From positions 6,968,571 through 7,032,570 of the forward strand of contig CAIIXF020000011.1 in the NCBI GenBank assembly GCA_903813345.2: DNA of 64,000 nt, given 5' to 3'. Below, piece by piece: positions 24,801 to 39,800 of this stretch. The notes under the pieces are model-generated. The model did not search any database. It was not told where the DNA came from and saw nothing but the letters and a program-made list of their open reading frames with translations. The translations under genes were made by a program, and so were the position numbers. Origin of the DNA: Owenia fusiformis (lineage: Eukaryota; Annelida; Polychaeta; Sabellida; Oweniidae). How positions within the stretch are numbered: the stretch's first letter is position 1; each line of letters starts with the position of its first letter.

Positions 24801-27800
24801 CTCGAGTTCATTCATTTTGTCCAGTACATAATGTAAACCCGGGTATACAAAATTACTGTAACTTCAAGCGCCAAGTTTCTCTGGTTTAGTCACATCTAAA
24901 AGGTGTTTAACACGTTGGGGCCATATAAGAAAGTGTGGTATTCATTGCAGTTATCTCATATTTCAATCAAAAACGATCTGGTATAGATGTTGCCGCATAC
25001 GGTACGGACGAGAGATCGCTAGAATCTAACCAAACAATATTTTAGAAAACCCAGAAGGGCCCCTCAAATTAATATATGGTTTTCCCGGATTGTCTTCATT
25101 ATTTATACTAAAGACTGCTGGTTATCGATCTAAAGTTAAGACTTACGATCTTAATTTAATGATAGATCATCTTTTTTATATAAAAGTCGTGTAAACGACG
25201 TGAGAATAAGGGGACCATTTCTATTCAATTTTAGTGACTACTCTATTATCGCCCGTCAAGTTTTTTCGATAGTCGATCTTTTTCTGATTTTTTTGGTGTA
25301 ACTCGTCATTCCATGTTATTTGTTGAACTTTGTGAAGCTTTGAGAGTATTTTTTAGGCGATGGGCGCTAAATATGGCGATCATTGGTATATTTATTCCAC
25401 TAATGAAGTAATGTTGCACGATCTCTGGGACCCAAATTCATTTTACATGCTTGCAAGATAGGCGAAACTCGTGAGTTGACTCGAGTTATAGCTAGCTCGC
25501 GATTTGAAATAGATTGCGAGTTTCTAGAGAACAACTCGAGCCAATGTATAGGCAGCTCTGACGAGCTGTACTCGAGTTATTGACTCGGGAGTTACACCTC
25601 TACATAGTTCATGTACAAGATATTTAAACTACAGTCCTAGTGAAATGAAACACTTACCTCTTGCTCCATCTTTCAGAGACTGTAAAGGTAAGTTTAGCGC
25701 AACAAGTGAAGCATTTGCAGCATCCAAGGTTGACATGACGACCTCCTGTACGTTTTAAAACAAAGCCTTCTTGTCGCTTTATGCCGAGATGCTGCACGAA
25801 AGACAAGTGGCTCACTTCCAAAAAATGGAGCTGGAAAACAAGTTTTCAAAACTTCGAATTTGATTTCTTTCTTAACATTGCAGTGTTCTGCTAATGGTCC
25901 TTTTCAAGTAGGTGCTATTATTATCTTCCTTTTTTGAAGTTGCAAAATATGTGCATTTTTCTTCATTTTCAAGGGAAGTCCTCCAAGTGTCTAGAGGCTT
26001 GTTATTGTAGTTATAATGTATATTGTACAAAAACTTAGAAATAAACTGAATTGAAACACTAAATGCATAAACTGCAGGTTTACTGAATGCTTTCATGATA
26101 ATATTTATGGTTTTGACCTGTGATTCTCTAAATCTCTAAGTTGGTACAGCACCTCAACCCCAAACCTCCCTTAACGCTAACTTCTCATTCTATTTAAAAC
26201 ACTGAATGAATCTGTCCATCATTGTGCTTCTAATTCTCGGAGCTCAAATTTTTTCAAAATTTTCAAAAATGTAAATCATATATATCTTGTTTATCAAATC
26301 AATTAAACATTAGATTTAAGTCACTATATAACTGACATTGACTAACTCAACCGGCATAAGGGTTGTTCAAAATATAATAAGAAAGCAATAAATTACTGTT
26401 TCTATGTGGTTCCTGTACATTGGGGTTCTCAGCATGTTTTGTAAGTAAAGCTCCAATTGTCTCTGGAAGGCAAAAAAATATTTTAAATATTCTCAGGGAA
26501 TATTTTTTTATCTCCTATGTTTATAACAATATTTATACAAGGCATTGACATGCAAATGTCATCACATGCCATTTATGAGACAGACACCAAATTCCGAACA
26601 CCAACTGCCAAACACCAGCCACACAGTAACAATATGTCACCACTGGTGATGACATAAAAACAGGATTATATTGTGAAGATATAAAGCATATCCACAGGAT
26701 TTATCATCCTGGACCTTTTCCTTGAGGTCTGCTATACTTGAAGACCGACTGTCTAACTAATGGGACAGCTGACCTAAGCTATTTAAATTGGGAAGGGTTC
26801 ACATTTTAACGTTTTAACATGGAAGTTGTTCGCTATTGATATTGGTAAGGTCAAAGTTTAATGTTTTGGAAAGCAATTCTAGGGAATTTTTTCAATGGAT
26901 CATGGGTCAACATAATTTTACAAATGGGTTAAATGTGGTATAGGAGTTTGTAGTTTATAGAGTATGTACTAAGTGGTTGTGTAATTAGTGATAGATATAT
27001 TCAATGAAATGAGGAATCAACTCAACTGTGACTGTGTGTTATGGAGACAGAATTTGTTTCAGAAATGAATGATTATTCCTCAATGGAGGCGCTGAACCCT
27101 ATAGAGCATTTCACTCCATTAAAAGCTGTGAGTTATGTACTGACATATCTGATAGAGTTATAAATTCAGTTTGCCACATGCCATATATTACTATCTGTCT
27201 GTCAATCACTCCCACAGCTTAGAGTGTCACATGATGGATGTTCAATCCATATTCACAATTTACAAACCATGTGACCAAAACTAACCAATCAGATGACAGA
27301 ATTCTAAAACTGAGAACAGATTACTTCGAAACAACATCCAGTTTTAAATGAGACGATTTATTTCCTATTAATACTTTAATTCATGGACGTATACACTCAG
27401 TAGTTTCTGACGCAAAAATAAGATAAATTGATGATTAAAAAAATGAGGATGCGACTTTGCCCACGTTTAAGGATGAGTTGGATGCTGCCTCTGCTATATG
27501 TAGTCGTGATCATGACAACCTTCTGGATTTTCAAAAAGGATTCTGAGTTAACCAGAAAACATAAAACAGACAAAGTTCTATCAAAATACCAGGAAGCTCT
27601 ACATCAAGAGGTCAACAAAAGAGTTGAAAATGATGCCATGAAACCCATGTCTCCTAAGCCAACAGCAAAAGTCCCTCTGGATGCTACAAAGCGCAACAGA
27701 CAATGGAACAAGTACCTGGATACTGGAATCATATCACCCCAACTTCAAAATGATCTATATAAACTTGAACATGATAAACTGATGCACTCTAGGGTTAAAA

Positions 27801-30800
27801 TGGGTGAACAGAAACATGAAACAATAAACGGTAAACCACCTCTCAGTTCAGCACGACTAAGGAAGCCATCACTTGCAGACTATTTGAAGAACTTTAATAA
27901 GAAAGAGGGAACTCATTCAAAAATTCATCATAAACCAAAAGGAAAATCTCATGGTGGTATAGATCATCCATCAAAAACACCTGATAAAGATGAGGAAAAT
28001 AACCCACTAACAAAAGAATCATTGGAGAAGGCAAAGGATACTGAAAAACATATTCCGGATAAAATGACTAATGCAATCGCAATACCTGAAACCAACTCAA
28101 AGAAACCTAAACAAGATGTAACACAAATTGTTCACCCTTCCTTATTAAAAGATTTACAAAATTTTGGCAATTCTAAAGATACAACAAATCTGAAAAGTAA
28201 CGTTGCAGATGAAGCACATCATAATTCTGAAGATTCAACAAATCTGAAAGGTGGTGTTGCAGAAGATGGACATCATAAATCATGCGCCGATGTACAGGTT
28301 GAAAAAATAAATTGGGTACCAGCAAAGCCAATACCGTTTGAGCAAAAAGAACTAGCGCAGCTGATGCGGGGAAAAGATTTATCGTTTGCTGATGCTGCAA
28401 AAGAGATTGCGGGTGATGAAAAAGTAATCATGATATCAGTCGTCGATTACGCATATGTAGATATGTTTCTCAACTTTTATGAATCAGTTATTGTTAACAC
28501 GAATATCAAAGCACTTCTACCAATATGTAATGATATTGAAGCTCACTGCGCTTTTACACAACTTGGAATTCCTTGTTTTTTTTGGGGCCAAGTTGGAAGT
28601 GCGTCAGTTCCGTTAACAATTGGCAATAACTATCAATGGAACAGGAAAGTTAACACTAAAATGGAGGTGATAATTCGTCTTCTTGATCTTGGCTATAGTG
28701 TTTTTATAAGTGACGTTGATGTTTATTATCTTGCTGACCCGATGAGTTACTTTGATGAAGGGGTGGATGTTGTTATACAAGACGGATGGGAGATGCTTAA
28801 CCCTGGGTTCATGTTTGTAAATAACACAGCTGAGTCAAAGCAACTCTTCAAACGCACGTGGGACAAGGTCCTCAAAACAAACTGGATGATAAAAGAACAA
28901 GTGAATGTGGATGAAGAAATAAAAACTATGTCCGAGCAAAAAACTCTAAAATATAAAAGACTACTAGCATCTCTTTTTCCATGTGGAAAAGCATATTTCA
29001 AGCCACGTCCAATTGCATTGGAAAAACCAAGCGGTTTTGTTGCAGTTCATAACACCCACATCAAAGGACTGGAAGAGAAAATCTATAGATTCAAAGAACA
29101 TTTATTTTGGATCAACGATCGAAATGGTTATTTCACTTCTCTAGACTCACGATATATCCAGTATGATAATCCTAACATTGGATTTGATAATAAGACACTC
29201 CTTACTGAAACAATTGCTCTGAGGAACGCAATTGCGATCGCAAATTTAACCAATCGGATTTTAATTCTCCCAAAATTTTTCTGTTTTGGAACACGCTGTT
29301 CATTGGCGATTTGCCCAAAAAATATGACAGGTTCGTGCCCTTTATCAGCTCACTTTATTCCTAGAGCGTTTGAGCATACATTTAAAGGTCAGTACAGAGA
29401 AAGTACATTCTTGATCAACCCAAGAGTGCCATATCGGGTAAAACGTAGCATTTCACCATCATTACTTCTAAACAACTTTCAAAATATTTGTTTTAGTGTC
29501 AATCATGATCTTCTACTGAGTGTCAACAACACCAGCATTTCAAGCAATCAACAAAATAATGAAGTTTATTTTGAGGACTTTACTGCTCTATTGGAACCAT
29601 ATAAAAAGTTCAGGATTTTAAAATTCAGCAGCTTGTATTATGGTTTTAAGGGTTTTAAAGATCTAAAGAAGCAACAATGGCTTGACTCTAAATGTAAAAC
29701 TGGACTAGCGAGAAGGTGGCGATGATCACTGAAAAGTTCCATACATAGTACATGTACTGTCACAATATTTCCTGTACATGATGGACAAACAGCTGACTTG
29801 GATTTAAAATGGCCCTGGTCACTGAATAAGTATACCTAGTTCAAAATAATAGTCATACATACTGTACTTCTACTTAATTTGATGCTTCTTATTTTGGCAG
29901 ACTTGCTGTTTTGAGCATTTGGCAGCTACTTAAAATTTGGCGGAGTTGCATTATTACAATGTACTAATGGTATTAATATTAACATAGTACTAAAATTACC
30001 AGGGAAATTGGCAGCTACTTAATTTTTCAGACTTTAACAATTTGGCAGGTCCACCAAATTAAAATGGCCACCAAATTAAGTAGAAGTACAGTATATAGAT
30101 GTGAATTATATGTAATCATGAAATATCAAAAATAAATGGGTGCAAATAATAAGCAAATAACATTTTTTGTCTCATCTTTAGTGGTATGGAAATAAAAATT
30201 ATTGTTTCTTTCAGTGCATCACAGGTTAGAATTTGTTTGATTTTGTTTAGGAATTGTATTATCCAGCAAACATGCAATATTTGGCAATTAACATTTCAGT
30301 CAAAAGAGCAAACCACAAGAGTGTATCTAAATACCTTTCTTCTTTCCATGTTCTCAGGCTTAACCAGTGCATCTGGCATCTTGGGAAATCTGGACATTGA
30401 CTTCCGATTAAACTTGAAGCTTTTTCTCCTGTCTCTATGCCTGAAAGTAGATGGACAACACATAAGATAACCTGAATCAATATTCAATACAACACATGAC
30501 TCTGGCTATTTGACGTAAGTACGGACGGACAGACGGAGGCGTTCCCTATATCCCTCCGAACTTCGTTCGATGGGATAATAACACATGACTCTGGCTATTT
30601 GATATGATTTCATAGTTTCAATGTTGAAAAGACCTTTAAATAACTTCAAACGTGAAATGAATGTAAGATACATATGGACGACAAATGAAGCATTGATGTT
30701 TTCTGACTGCATACTCAGATTAGAACCTGTGTAAGTGGAACACCCTTTTGACCACAAAAATGTGTTCTACTTGTGAGGTGTTCCACTTACAGAGAGGTTT

Positions 30801-33800
30801 ATTAACATGGAGTCAATAGACCGCAGGAACCTGTTCCACTTGAGAGGTGTTCCAAATAACAGTTTCTACTTCATATTATATTAGATCAAAGGAATATTTA
30901 TAATTGCAAGAGAGTGGATGAAGTATTGTTCTTGGGGAGGGTAATAGATGATCCTCAAGAATTATGTCATGAAATGGCAAAAGGACATATATAATCTAGC
31001 ATGAAACTCTTACATTAATATCTATTTCTCAAACCATAAGAAATGGGGATGGAAGCTACTTCTGGTTCTGATGACAATGTATAGTCTGCATATTTGTTCT
31101 TAATTCTTTTCGTAAAAATCAGGCCAATCTCAAGTCAGAATGAATTTGGGGTTACCTCTACAGGTGAGGTGATTTTATTTTTTTTAACTGAATGTGTTAA
31201 TTGAAACCTCATCCTTTGTCATGTTTATAGATATGATATTTAAAATGTTAAACAAATGACACATTGGTTAGAAAAAGGTTTTTCATGCCAAAGTGCTATA
31301 CAGGTGCAGAACACTGAACGCCAACCACCGAATGCTGAACAACATCTAATTATAGTGGTGACACAGTAGTTTCCTAAACTTAATCAATTCAAAAGTCATC
31401 TGAAAAGGTGCTTTGTTTTTGATCAATAGGTTTATTTCATAAATACAAATATACAGTGAATATACAAGGTCGGGGAAAATCGTTAAATGTCCCCATATAA
31501 ATATTATACAATAAAAAACATGGATGATTCAGACATGCTTCTACTGTATAATCAATGATTTTTGTTTAAATATAAGACAATATACAAAAACAATGAATTG
31601 ATTTTAAGGTCTATATTGCACCATAGGAAATTAAAGTTTCTATTTATTTAAATCATTTCATGTAATGAATGATGTCATATAATTGACAACACAAATCTGA
31701 TCAATTAATGCAGTATTGTTTCAAGGACTTTCAGATTAAAACTGTCAAAAATCATGATAAATCTAAATAGAACTAAAAAAAGAAACTACATCATTTCTGA
31801 ATAAATTCTTGAAGTGTTTTACAGAGAATTTATGATAGGGATAGATATGATTGGATCTGTCATCGTTAAATTGTTTAATCATGTACAGTAGTCTACTTTA
31901 TAATTGGATCACTTAAATATCAATTAAGTCTCAAATACTTCATTTGCACTGTTTATAATGATTCCCTAATCTTAAATCAATTTAAAAGTCAACTACTGTA
32001 ACTGTTGTAAAATCAATAATTTTTGTTTGAATATGTATGACAATAGAAATAATTGATTTAAACGTCTACATAAAATAAATTTAAAAAGTGGGTCATTGAT
32101 TGAATGCAGTTTATAGGTTTCATTTTATTTAAATGACATCATATAATAGAGTGATGTCATGTATTTACAATGTAAATATCATGTATTACAACATATTTTT
32201 CAAGGTCTTTCAGTTAAAATGGATGAATCATTGTAAATCTAAATAATAAGTTATATGAAAATACAATGCATAAATCTTTAAAATGAAACTACATCATTTC
32301 TAGATAAAAAAATTGGAGTGCTTTACAGAAGTTTTTTAAGTAGGAGATAGATATGATACTGATCGTCATCAAACATTCTTATCATGCATTCTATTTTTGG
32401 TTTCATTTTATTTCCTATAAATAATGATGTAATTTTGACATTGCCATCTAATCAAGGGGCTGACTCAGAACCTCGATCAGTATCATAATGAAACTTCACG
32501 TGATATTCATAGTCTGATTTGAAAGTCCAAACATTGAAGGGATGGAAGGGGGCAAAATTCAATGTCGAGATGAAGTCATAAGTTCAATTAATTAATACGT
32601 TTTTCTATATTTTATATTATATAGAATTCTTTTATATGTCATAAACACATGCTTCATGGAACTTGTTATAACATTATAAGTCACAAAAATAAATAAAGTA
32701 ATGAATAAATCGTTAAGCAAGAGAACTGCATGTTAAACATTACAATTATATTTGATATCATTCTATGATCCTTTTAGGGGAGGTTCAGGTACAAACATCT
32801 ACTGCTGTCAAATAATGCAACTTCAGTCTCAAACTAAGTAAAATAGTCATAAAGTTTACAAAATAACTATAGGTGTCAGGGAACAAAAGATCCTTGAATA
32901 TGCTCAGTGCTTTACTTTCAACTTTCAGAATGGTTTGAAATAAAATAAAGGGTTTTCATGACTTATGAATTTAAAACATTATCTTGTGAGGATGGGACAC
33001 AATAAGATAACTTACTGTCGAGTAGGGACAGGAAGTGCCACTTTTGTCTTGAAGAGCGTCAACGAGTCATGAAGGCTTCGGAAATGATTGAACTTTCGTC
33101 TGACCATCCATTGCTGATCACCATGGCTAAGTTGTATCACATAACTACAAATAGAGGGATATTTTAACATGCATCCTAATTATGAATGCAATGATACAAC
33201 AATATCAGACATTTAAATTCTATCCTGCTTTGTTCCAACATAGCATTTTATACAAAAGAATCACTCCATCGCCCGGTAACCATTTGTCTTGAACTTTTCA
33301 AAGCAAACTTTAATTTACTATATGCAAGCAGCAGATAAGAGCATATCTGGTAACCAGAATACCAAAAACCTAGAAATCTAGAAATGTTACTGGTCCTTTA
33401 GTTCACTTATTAGTTGCCATGGTAATAGACATCGCCAAAAATCTGTAGAAAGGCTGTTGAAATAAAAATTTCAAGTCAATCTGAAAACTACTTCACATCA
33501 CTTATCGCAAAATTGGAACATCTTATGTGATCACCAATAAATATAAATGGAGCAAAGTATTGATCGTAATTTTGACTTTTGGAGCTGTTAGTCTTTAAAG
33601 GAATTATATTCTTGGCACTAACTCCATGGAGCATTTTACTCCAATTGATAACTTGGGTCCTACAGTAAAAGATCTATCAATTTATAAGAATAATTTATAA
33701 GCTCCACTTACTAGAATGGGTTCAGACTGGTTCGGTGAGCATTTGGGTCTTTCTCAATGTCAATGATCTGGACCTTAATCTTCTGCCCTGGGATGAAGTG

Positions 33801-36800
33801 TCTGCGCTGGTGGAATGGGACATCCTTTGAACCATCATGAATGCTGGAGAATGGGATTCGCGTCAACCTGGTACCTGAAATGAAACATTTAAGATGACTT
33901 TAAGAATTATATGATCTGTCAAGGCTAAAGTACAAGGATTAACTTTGAAATCAAAACAAAAAAATATATGATAGGTAAAGCCTAGTTATGAAATTCTTAA
34001 GAAATTGTTTTCCAACCTAAAGTCAATGAAGGCAAGACTCTCTTAAATTAATAGTCCAGTAACATAATATAATTAATAATAATTAGTATAATTGCACAAA
34101 ATGGAGTCACATATGGAGCCCCCAATTCTAAAGTTATTTGCTTTAATCTGATCTGTAAAATCTGGTTGCAAAATGTTGTGGGATCAAATGTATTTTCCAA
34201 CATCTGTATTGTAATAGCCTAACTAGATTAAGCCATACCTTAAATATCTTATTATTGAAACATCAAATAATTAATAATCTATTTGAATCAATGTATAACC
34301 AATAAAACACAGTGTTATTAATATTAGTCAAATATCTTAGCAAAGCACAACTATTAAACAAGGTATTAAACATGACTATGTCACCACCTTAAAATGGTAA
34401 TCAAAGTGTAACTATTGTTACAGTAACACCAAAGTCCAGTCACAATAATGGTGGTATAACAACTCCTTGCATTAACATGCAAAATGTCACCACCTGCCAT
34501 TTGTTACAGACACTGACAACCAAATACCAACGTCCTTCCATAAATAGTTGGAGACTATAACAATATGTCACCACTTCTTGTGACATAAAAAACTCGAATA
34601 AAAATCTCTTGCAATTTCTGAACCCAAGTTTAAAAATCATAAAACTACCAGCCCACAATATGTACCATCAATGACTTTCAAAAACATTGCTAGCGTTATA
34701 ATTGACATGACAAAAGATACAAAATAAATAGCACCAGTCATTGTTAAAAGGCCAATTTGACAAATTTGTGAACAGTTTTCAAAACTGAAATCAGGAAATA
34801 TTATGTTTACGTAAGAGTTGGCATAGAATGGAATTAGTGATTATTGTCTGAATCATCAAATTTGAACTTCACTCTACTTTGGGTATTGCCGTCTCATCTT
34901 CGAAAAAGGGTAGCTTAAAAACATTTTGTTATTTCCTGATTCTATTATGTTCCATGGCAGCCTAATTTGTACTGAACTGTTGATCAATAATGGTCCACTT
35001 AATAGGTTGTCTTTATTTCTATTTTAGGTGTATTTAGTATCAGATGTAGAGAATGAGCCTCTAAGTTAGTCTCTGTAAACAAAACATCTTAATTTCAAAT
35101 GAAACACATGTATAAGTCAAGTACCAAGATATAAGTCCAACATGGTATAAATCAAACATCTGCATAAGTCAAACACCAGTGTTAGTAAAATATACCAATA
35201 ACACATCTGGCTGTTAACATGTCTGTGAGTAAAACACATGTTTAAATACCTCTTTAATTAATATCTCTTTGATTTAAAAAGATCTGCAAGTGAAGCATCA
35301 ATACTCCTGGAAGTAAAAATTGAAAGTAAAAAGACCTCTGTTTGTCAAAATCACTGAACAAACATCTTTATAAGTTCATTATATTCTAAAGTCAAGCACC
35401 TGTTTTTGTCACACTTGTTTTTCCTAAGTCAAACATATGTTAATATTAGAAAGTGAAACCTGCATATCTGAACACCTCTCAATGTGAACACTTTATCTCA
35501 GTCCCAAATTTGTTACCTGTCATTGACTTAAATGTTTATAAAACCTTGAAATGTGAACACCTGCTAATCTGAAAACTTTTAGCTGGTCTTAGGGGCAATC
35601 AAATTAAACAGGTGGTTTTACTGCACATACTACTATTGATCATATGTAAGTCAAATACCTAAAATGTTACTTAACTCATGTAGTTGCTGATGCTGACCAC
35701 CAAAACCAAATACCAGTCACAAAAATGGTGGCTATAACATGGTATATCACCATTTCTGTATGGTGACATAATGATATCCAATGCTTTATTTTTAACAAAG
35801 TATGACATAAAACTGCATATTTCATAGGAGATTTAAGAGGGAGAGTTGGTCTTATTTTTTTGAAGGGTAGAGTGGATCACTTATCACTCAAATACAAGAA
35901 ATGAAATAAATAACAATCATTTTAATTTCAACTGGTTTTACTTTAAGTTCAGATAAACAAATATTATTGAATTCTTATCAACAACAAAAAAAAAAAATAT
36001 GTTCTCTAATCAATTTCTGCATATGTCTGATCAATGTTCAAACCCAGGATTAAAATAACCAAATATTGGAAAATTGATTAGAATAAATTGAAGCTGACAG
36101 ACTGGCTATATTCCGAAACATATAATTCCTCTATGGTTTCACTTATATTTAACAAATTCTCTTCAGTTTTTTAATCAAATTGTGTAACTTTCTGTTTTTC
36201 TGTACAATTCAGAGTCTAAATTACATGCCTGGTATCCTAATTCTTGCAAATTCCACTCTTTTCCACTCTATTTTTCATTTAAAATTGAGCAGTGAGACAT
36301 TTAACTTGTGGTTAGTGATATATATATTGTAGCAGATGTTTCACCATTGTTTCTGGATAATTCATTCATTTCAAATTTTATAGATTTCATCAATTATCAG
36401 TTAATAGATTTCAAAGTAAAATGAATTTTTCAAATCCTGACTACATTCACATACAGTGTTTATTGTTAATATCTCAATCTAAATACTTGGTTTTCATTGG
36501 CCAGAGAGCAGTTAACAGTTTTGACTATTCACCCGAGGCATTGAATGGGACAGAAGTATTTCATTTTTAGTTTTAATTAGTTGTTCAAGTCAGTTGAAAA
36601 AGTCAGTTAGCTGAAAAACATCGTTCTCATTTTACCACTTTTTATTATTATATATTGTAGTTATAATTAATTCCATTGCAAATACAAGTGATTACATTAC
36701 TTCACCTGTTGCCAAAACAACTGTTGCCTAGCAATGCATCATGTAAACATACTCCACCTGATTGATCTATTACACTAATAGATCAGTCAGGTGGAGTATT

Positions 36801-39800
36801 ACAAATGTTTACATCATTTTGGCATCATCCACATGCATGTTTACCAAATCAATCGTGACAGTTGAACACAAGGATGATGCGATTTTAGCGAACTGATGTT
36901 TTCATCGTTTCAGAAAGATCTGGTCTAGTTTCTAGATACCCTTGTGTTGTACCTAACCCTGCACGTTCAACTGTCACGCTTAATTTTGTACACACCCTGT
37001 GTTATCATGAGGGAAAATGTATATCAGAGTTTTTCACTATTTTTGAGGTCAAAGATATTGTTAAATGTCAGAGATATTTATATACATTTTGCATCATGAT
37101 TTTCCTCTCATGAAGGTTTTAATTACAAATTGGCTGATGTAACCTTTTACTTGACTCATTCTAGTGATCATTGCAAAAATAAAAATCCTACATCTATCTT
37201 TGGACCACACTGGTTTATCATATTCATTCATCGTATTATAACATATATCTATCAGTCTTTTGACGTTTTTTGAAAGTTGCGGTTAATGTATCGTAAATAA
37301 TTGCTTCCGTGAAGTAGATTAATTAATTGTTTTCGTGCACTATGACAAGTGCATAAGTGCAAGTGCAATATAAGGGAAACATGGTAGAATTGCAGTAAGA
37401 GAGGGATATGCAATATAATATAAGGGAAACATGGTAGAATTGCAGTAAGAGAGGGAGATGCAACATGATCATAGGCGTAGCGCCCGGTACGCTGGGTACA
37501 CACAGACGTACCAGATGGTTGCAAATTCGCTCTAAATACAACCAAATTTTGCTTCGCTCAACAATTGTTCCCGCGGTGACATACTACTTAGAAATATAGC
37601 GCTACGCCCATGATGATATAAGTTCACAATGACAAAAGTGCAAAATGACCGAGTACTGCCTACTTATATCAAAATATCTAACAAATTGTCTTTAAAGAAT
37701 TATTAGCTCAACATATTGTTTTAACCCTCTGAACTCACCGAGCCATTCAGAGTTTGTTGTCAAAATACGTACAACTTTCTATATACGGTAATTTCCTTTG
37801 ACATTACCACATAGTTAATGAGCACACATTTAGCATGTGTTCCTTTCAGCTTGCCGATTGGTTGAGAAAAATCAGTAGTGCGATAGGTTTGAAATAATCT
37901 AGGACCCGGGCTGTCACGGCCATAGGTCATGGGGCGGGCTTCTAAACTGTAATATAGTCTATACTATGCAGAGGGTAGTTTGTAACTAGACTCTGCGTGC
38001 AGGGTACTTTAAGACTTTACTGAACATATGATGTGTAGAAGTCTTTCAATATTTATTTATCTAAATTTCAAATTAAACATGTCTACAATATGTTCAACTC
38101 TCAAGTGCCTTTTGATATATTGATGGGTCAGACTGACCTAGACTTCTAAATTAAATGACATTAAATAAATCTGCAATGTTGTATTTAACAATAAATCTCA
38201 GCTGTTAAAAATATCAACTTGATATTACTTGAGTGTTAAAAATACCAGCTGTATCTGAATTTAAACAAAGTATCATAGTCCAGTGTTTAAAATTAACAGC
38301 AGTGATTATAACTGATTCCATCTGACTGTTAAAGCTTTATATTTGATACATTGTGTTTCAAATCATGAAACTTATACACCCCCCTCTTTCATGTCATTCT
38401 AAACTGGTGATGGTGATGATCCCATAGAAGGTAGTAGTGTCATCAATGATCTCCCATTGTGAAGCAATTGTGTGTAGCTCCAACTTGAATTTTGTGACTT
38501 GCACCCACATGAAAACCCATTTTCACCCACCCGAGAAAAATATTGGTCAGAATTGTGAAAAACATGGGAAGTATATAATATACAACCTTCAAGATTCATG
38601 TTTTAGTTCTACTATTTTTTTCAAAAGTCCTAGATCCTATAATCAACCTAATATTTTTTCATTTAATCAGTAAAGATACCCTGGTTTACAAAGTTGATGT
38701 ACTTAAAGTCAAATGTCTAAAATCTGATGTGTTTAACAAAATGATTAATACAATATAGACCTAAATATGAACATAAAATATATATCATTCAACAAATGAT
38801 TCAATACTGAATGAGTCTTTATTTTTACTTATTTGTAGCTTTTGATTCTTGAAGAATCAGTCAATACGGTGAAAGCAAAATGCAAAAGGATTAATAAAAT
38901 TATTGAATACAAGGACAATGACTTGTATCCACTGAAGGTACTAGATAAACAACACTTCAAAGTTAAAGATTTACAAAAAGTGTCAACCATCACAAATGTT
39001 TCTCTGGTCCTGCTAATTGCACACAATCTCCTTAATCATAAAGATGAATAATTTCTCTCTATTTTTATAACAGCTATAGTATTATAGATTTTTAATTAAT
39101 ATCCTATTATTTTCATGATTTTTAATTTTTGTGTATTTTTTGGTGAATCAACGACTTTTAACATGACCATTTGTGAAACTTTGGTTAGGGTATATTCAAT
39201 TAATCATAAGACAAGTCAAGTAATTTAGACATAACAATATGTCAATATATAGGAGAAAACTGGAGATAAGCCCTGGACTGATCAGTCCACATATATACAT
39301 GTTTTATTAAACTCTCTTGTCGCACTGTGGGTAATCAGCCTCTGAGGCTGGGTAATCCAGACTCTACTTTCGCTTGAAGAGAGCACCCTCCTCACCAATT
39401 TTAGATTATAGACGGATTCTGGTAATTTGGAATACTTTGCTCATACTTAAATCTCAATTTTTCTCTGAAAGAAATAACGATTTTCAGGCATTGGATTTTT
39501 CTTTTCACTCAATTTTAACTTTTAAAGTCAGCACCTACAATGTAAGGCTAAGGCCCATATAGACCAGCATTTGCCAATGGGGGTCACAAATTTCAGGAGT
39601 CAGGTTCACTTTTGTCAACTGGCCCAAGCAAAATCACTTGAAAAGTGCTCAAAATGGTGAAAAACTACATCATTTTGAAAAACCAGGAAGGTGAACCCCC
39701 CTCCCATTGGCTACGGGCTTATCACTGAGTGTAGAGGTTCTAATGAAATTTCTTCTTACATGTACAACAGTATAATATGACGAAACTGGTGAAATGATTG

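Noticed and set aside
37720-38010. TTAA-flanked MITE (TTAACCCT ... AGGGTACTTTAA)
   Set aside because: The right end is offset by four bases from TTAA and the arms do not pair beyond a few bases.
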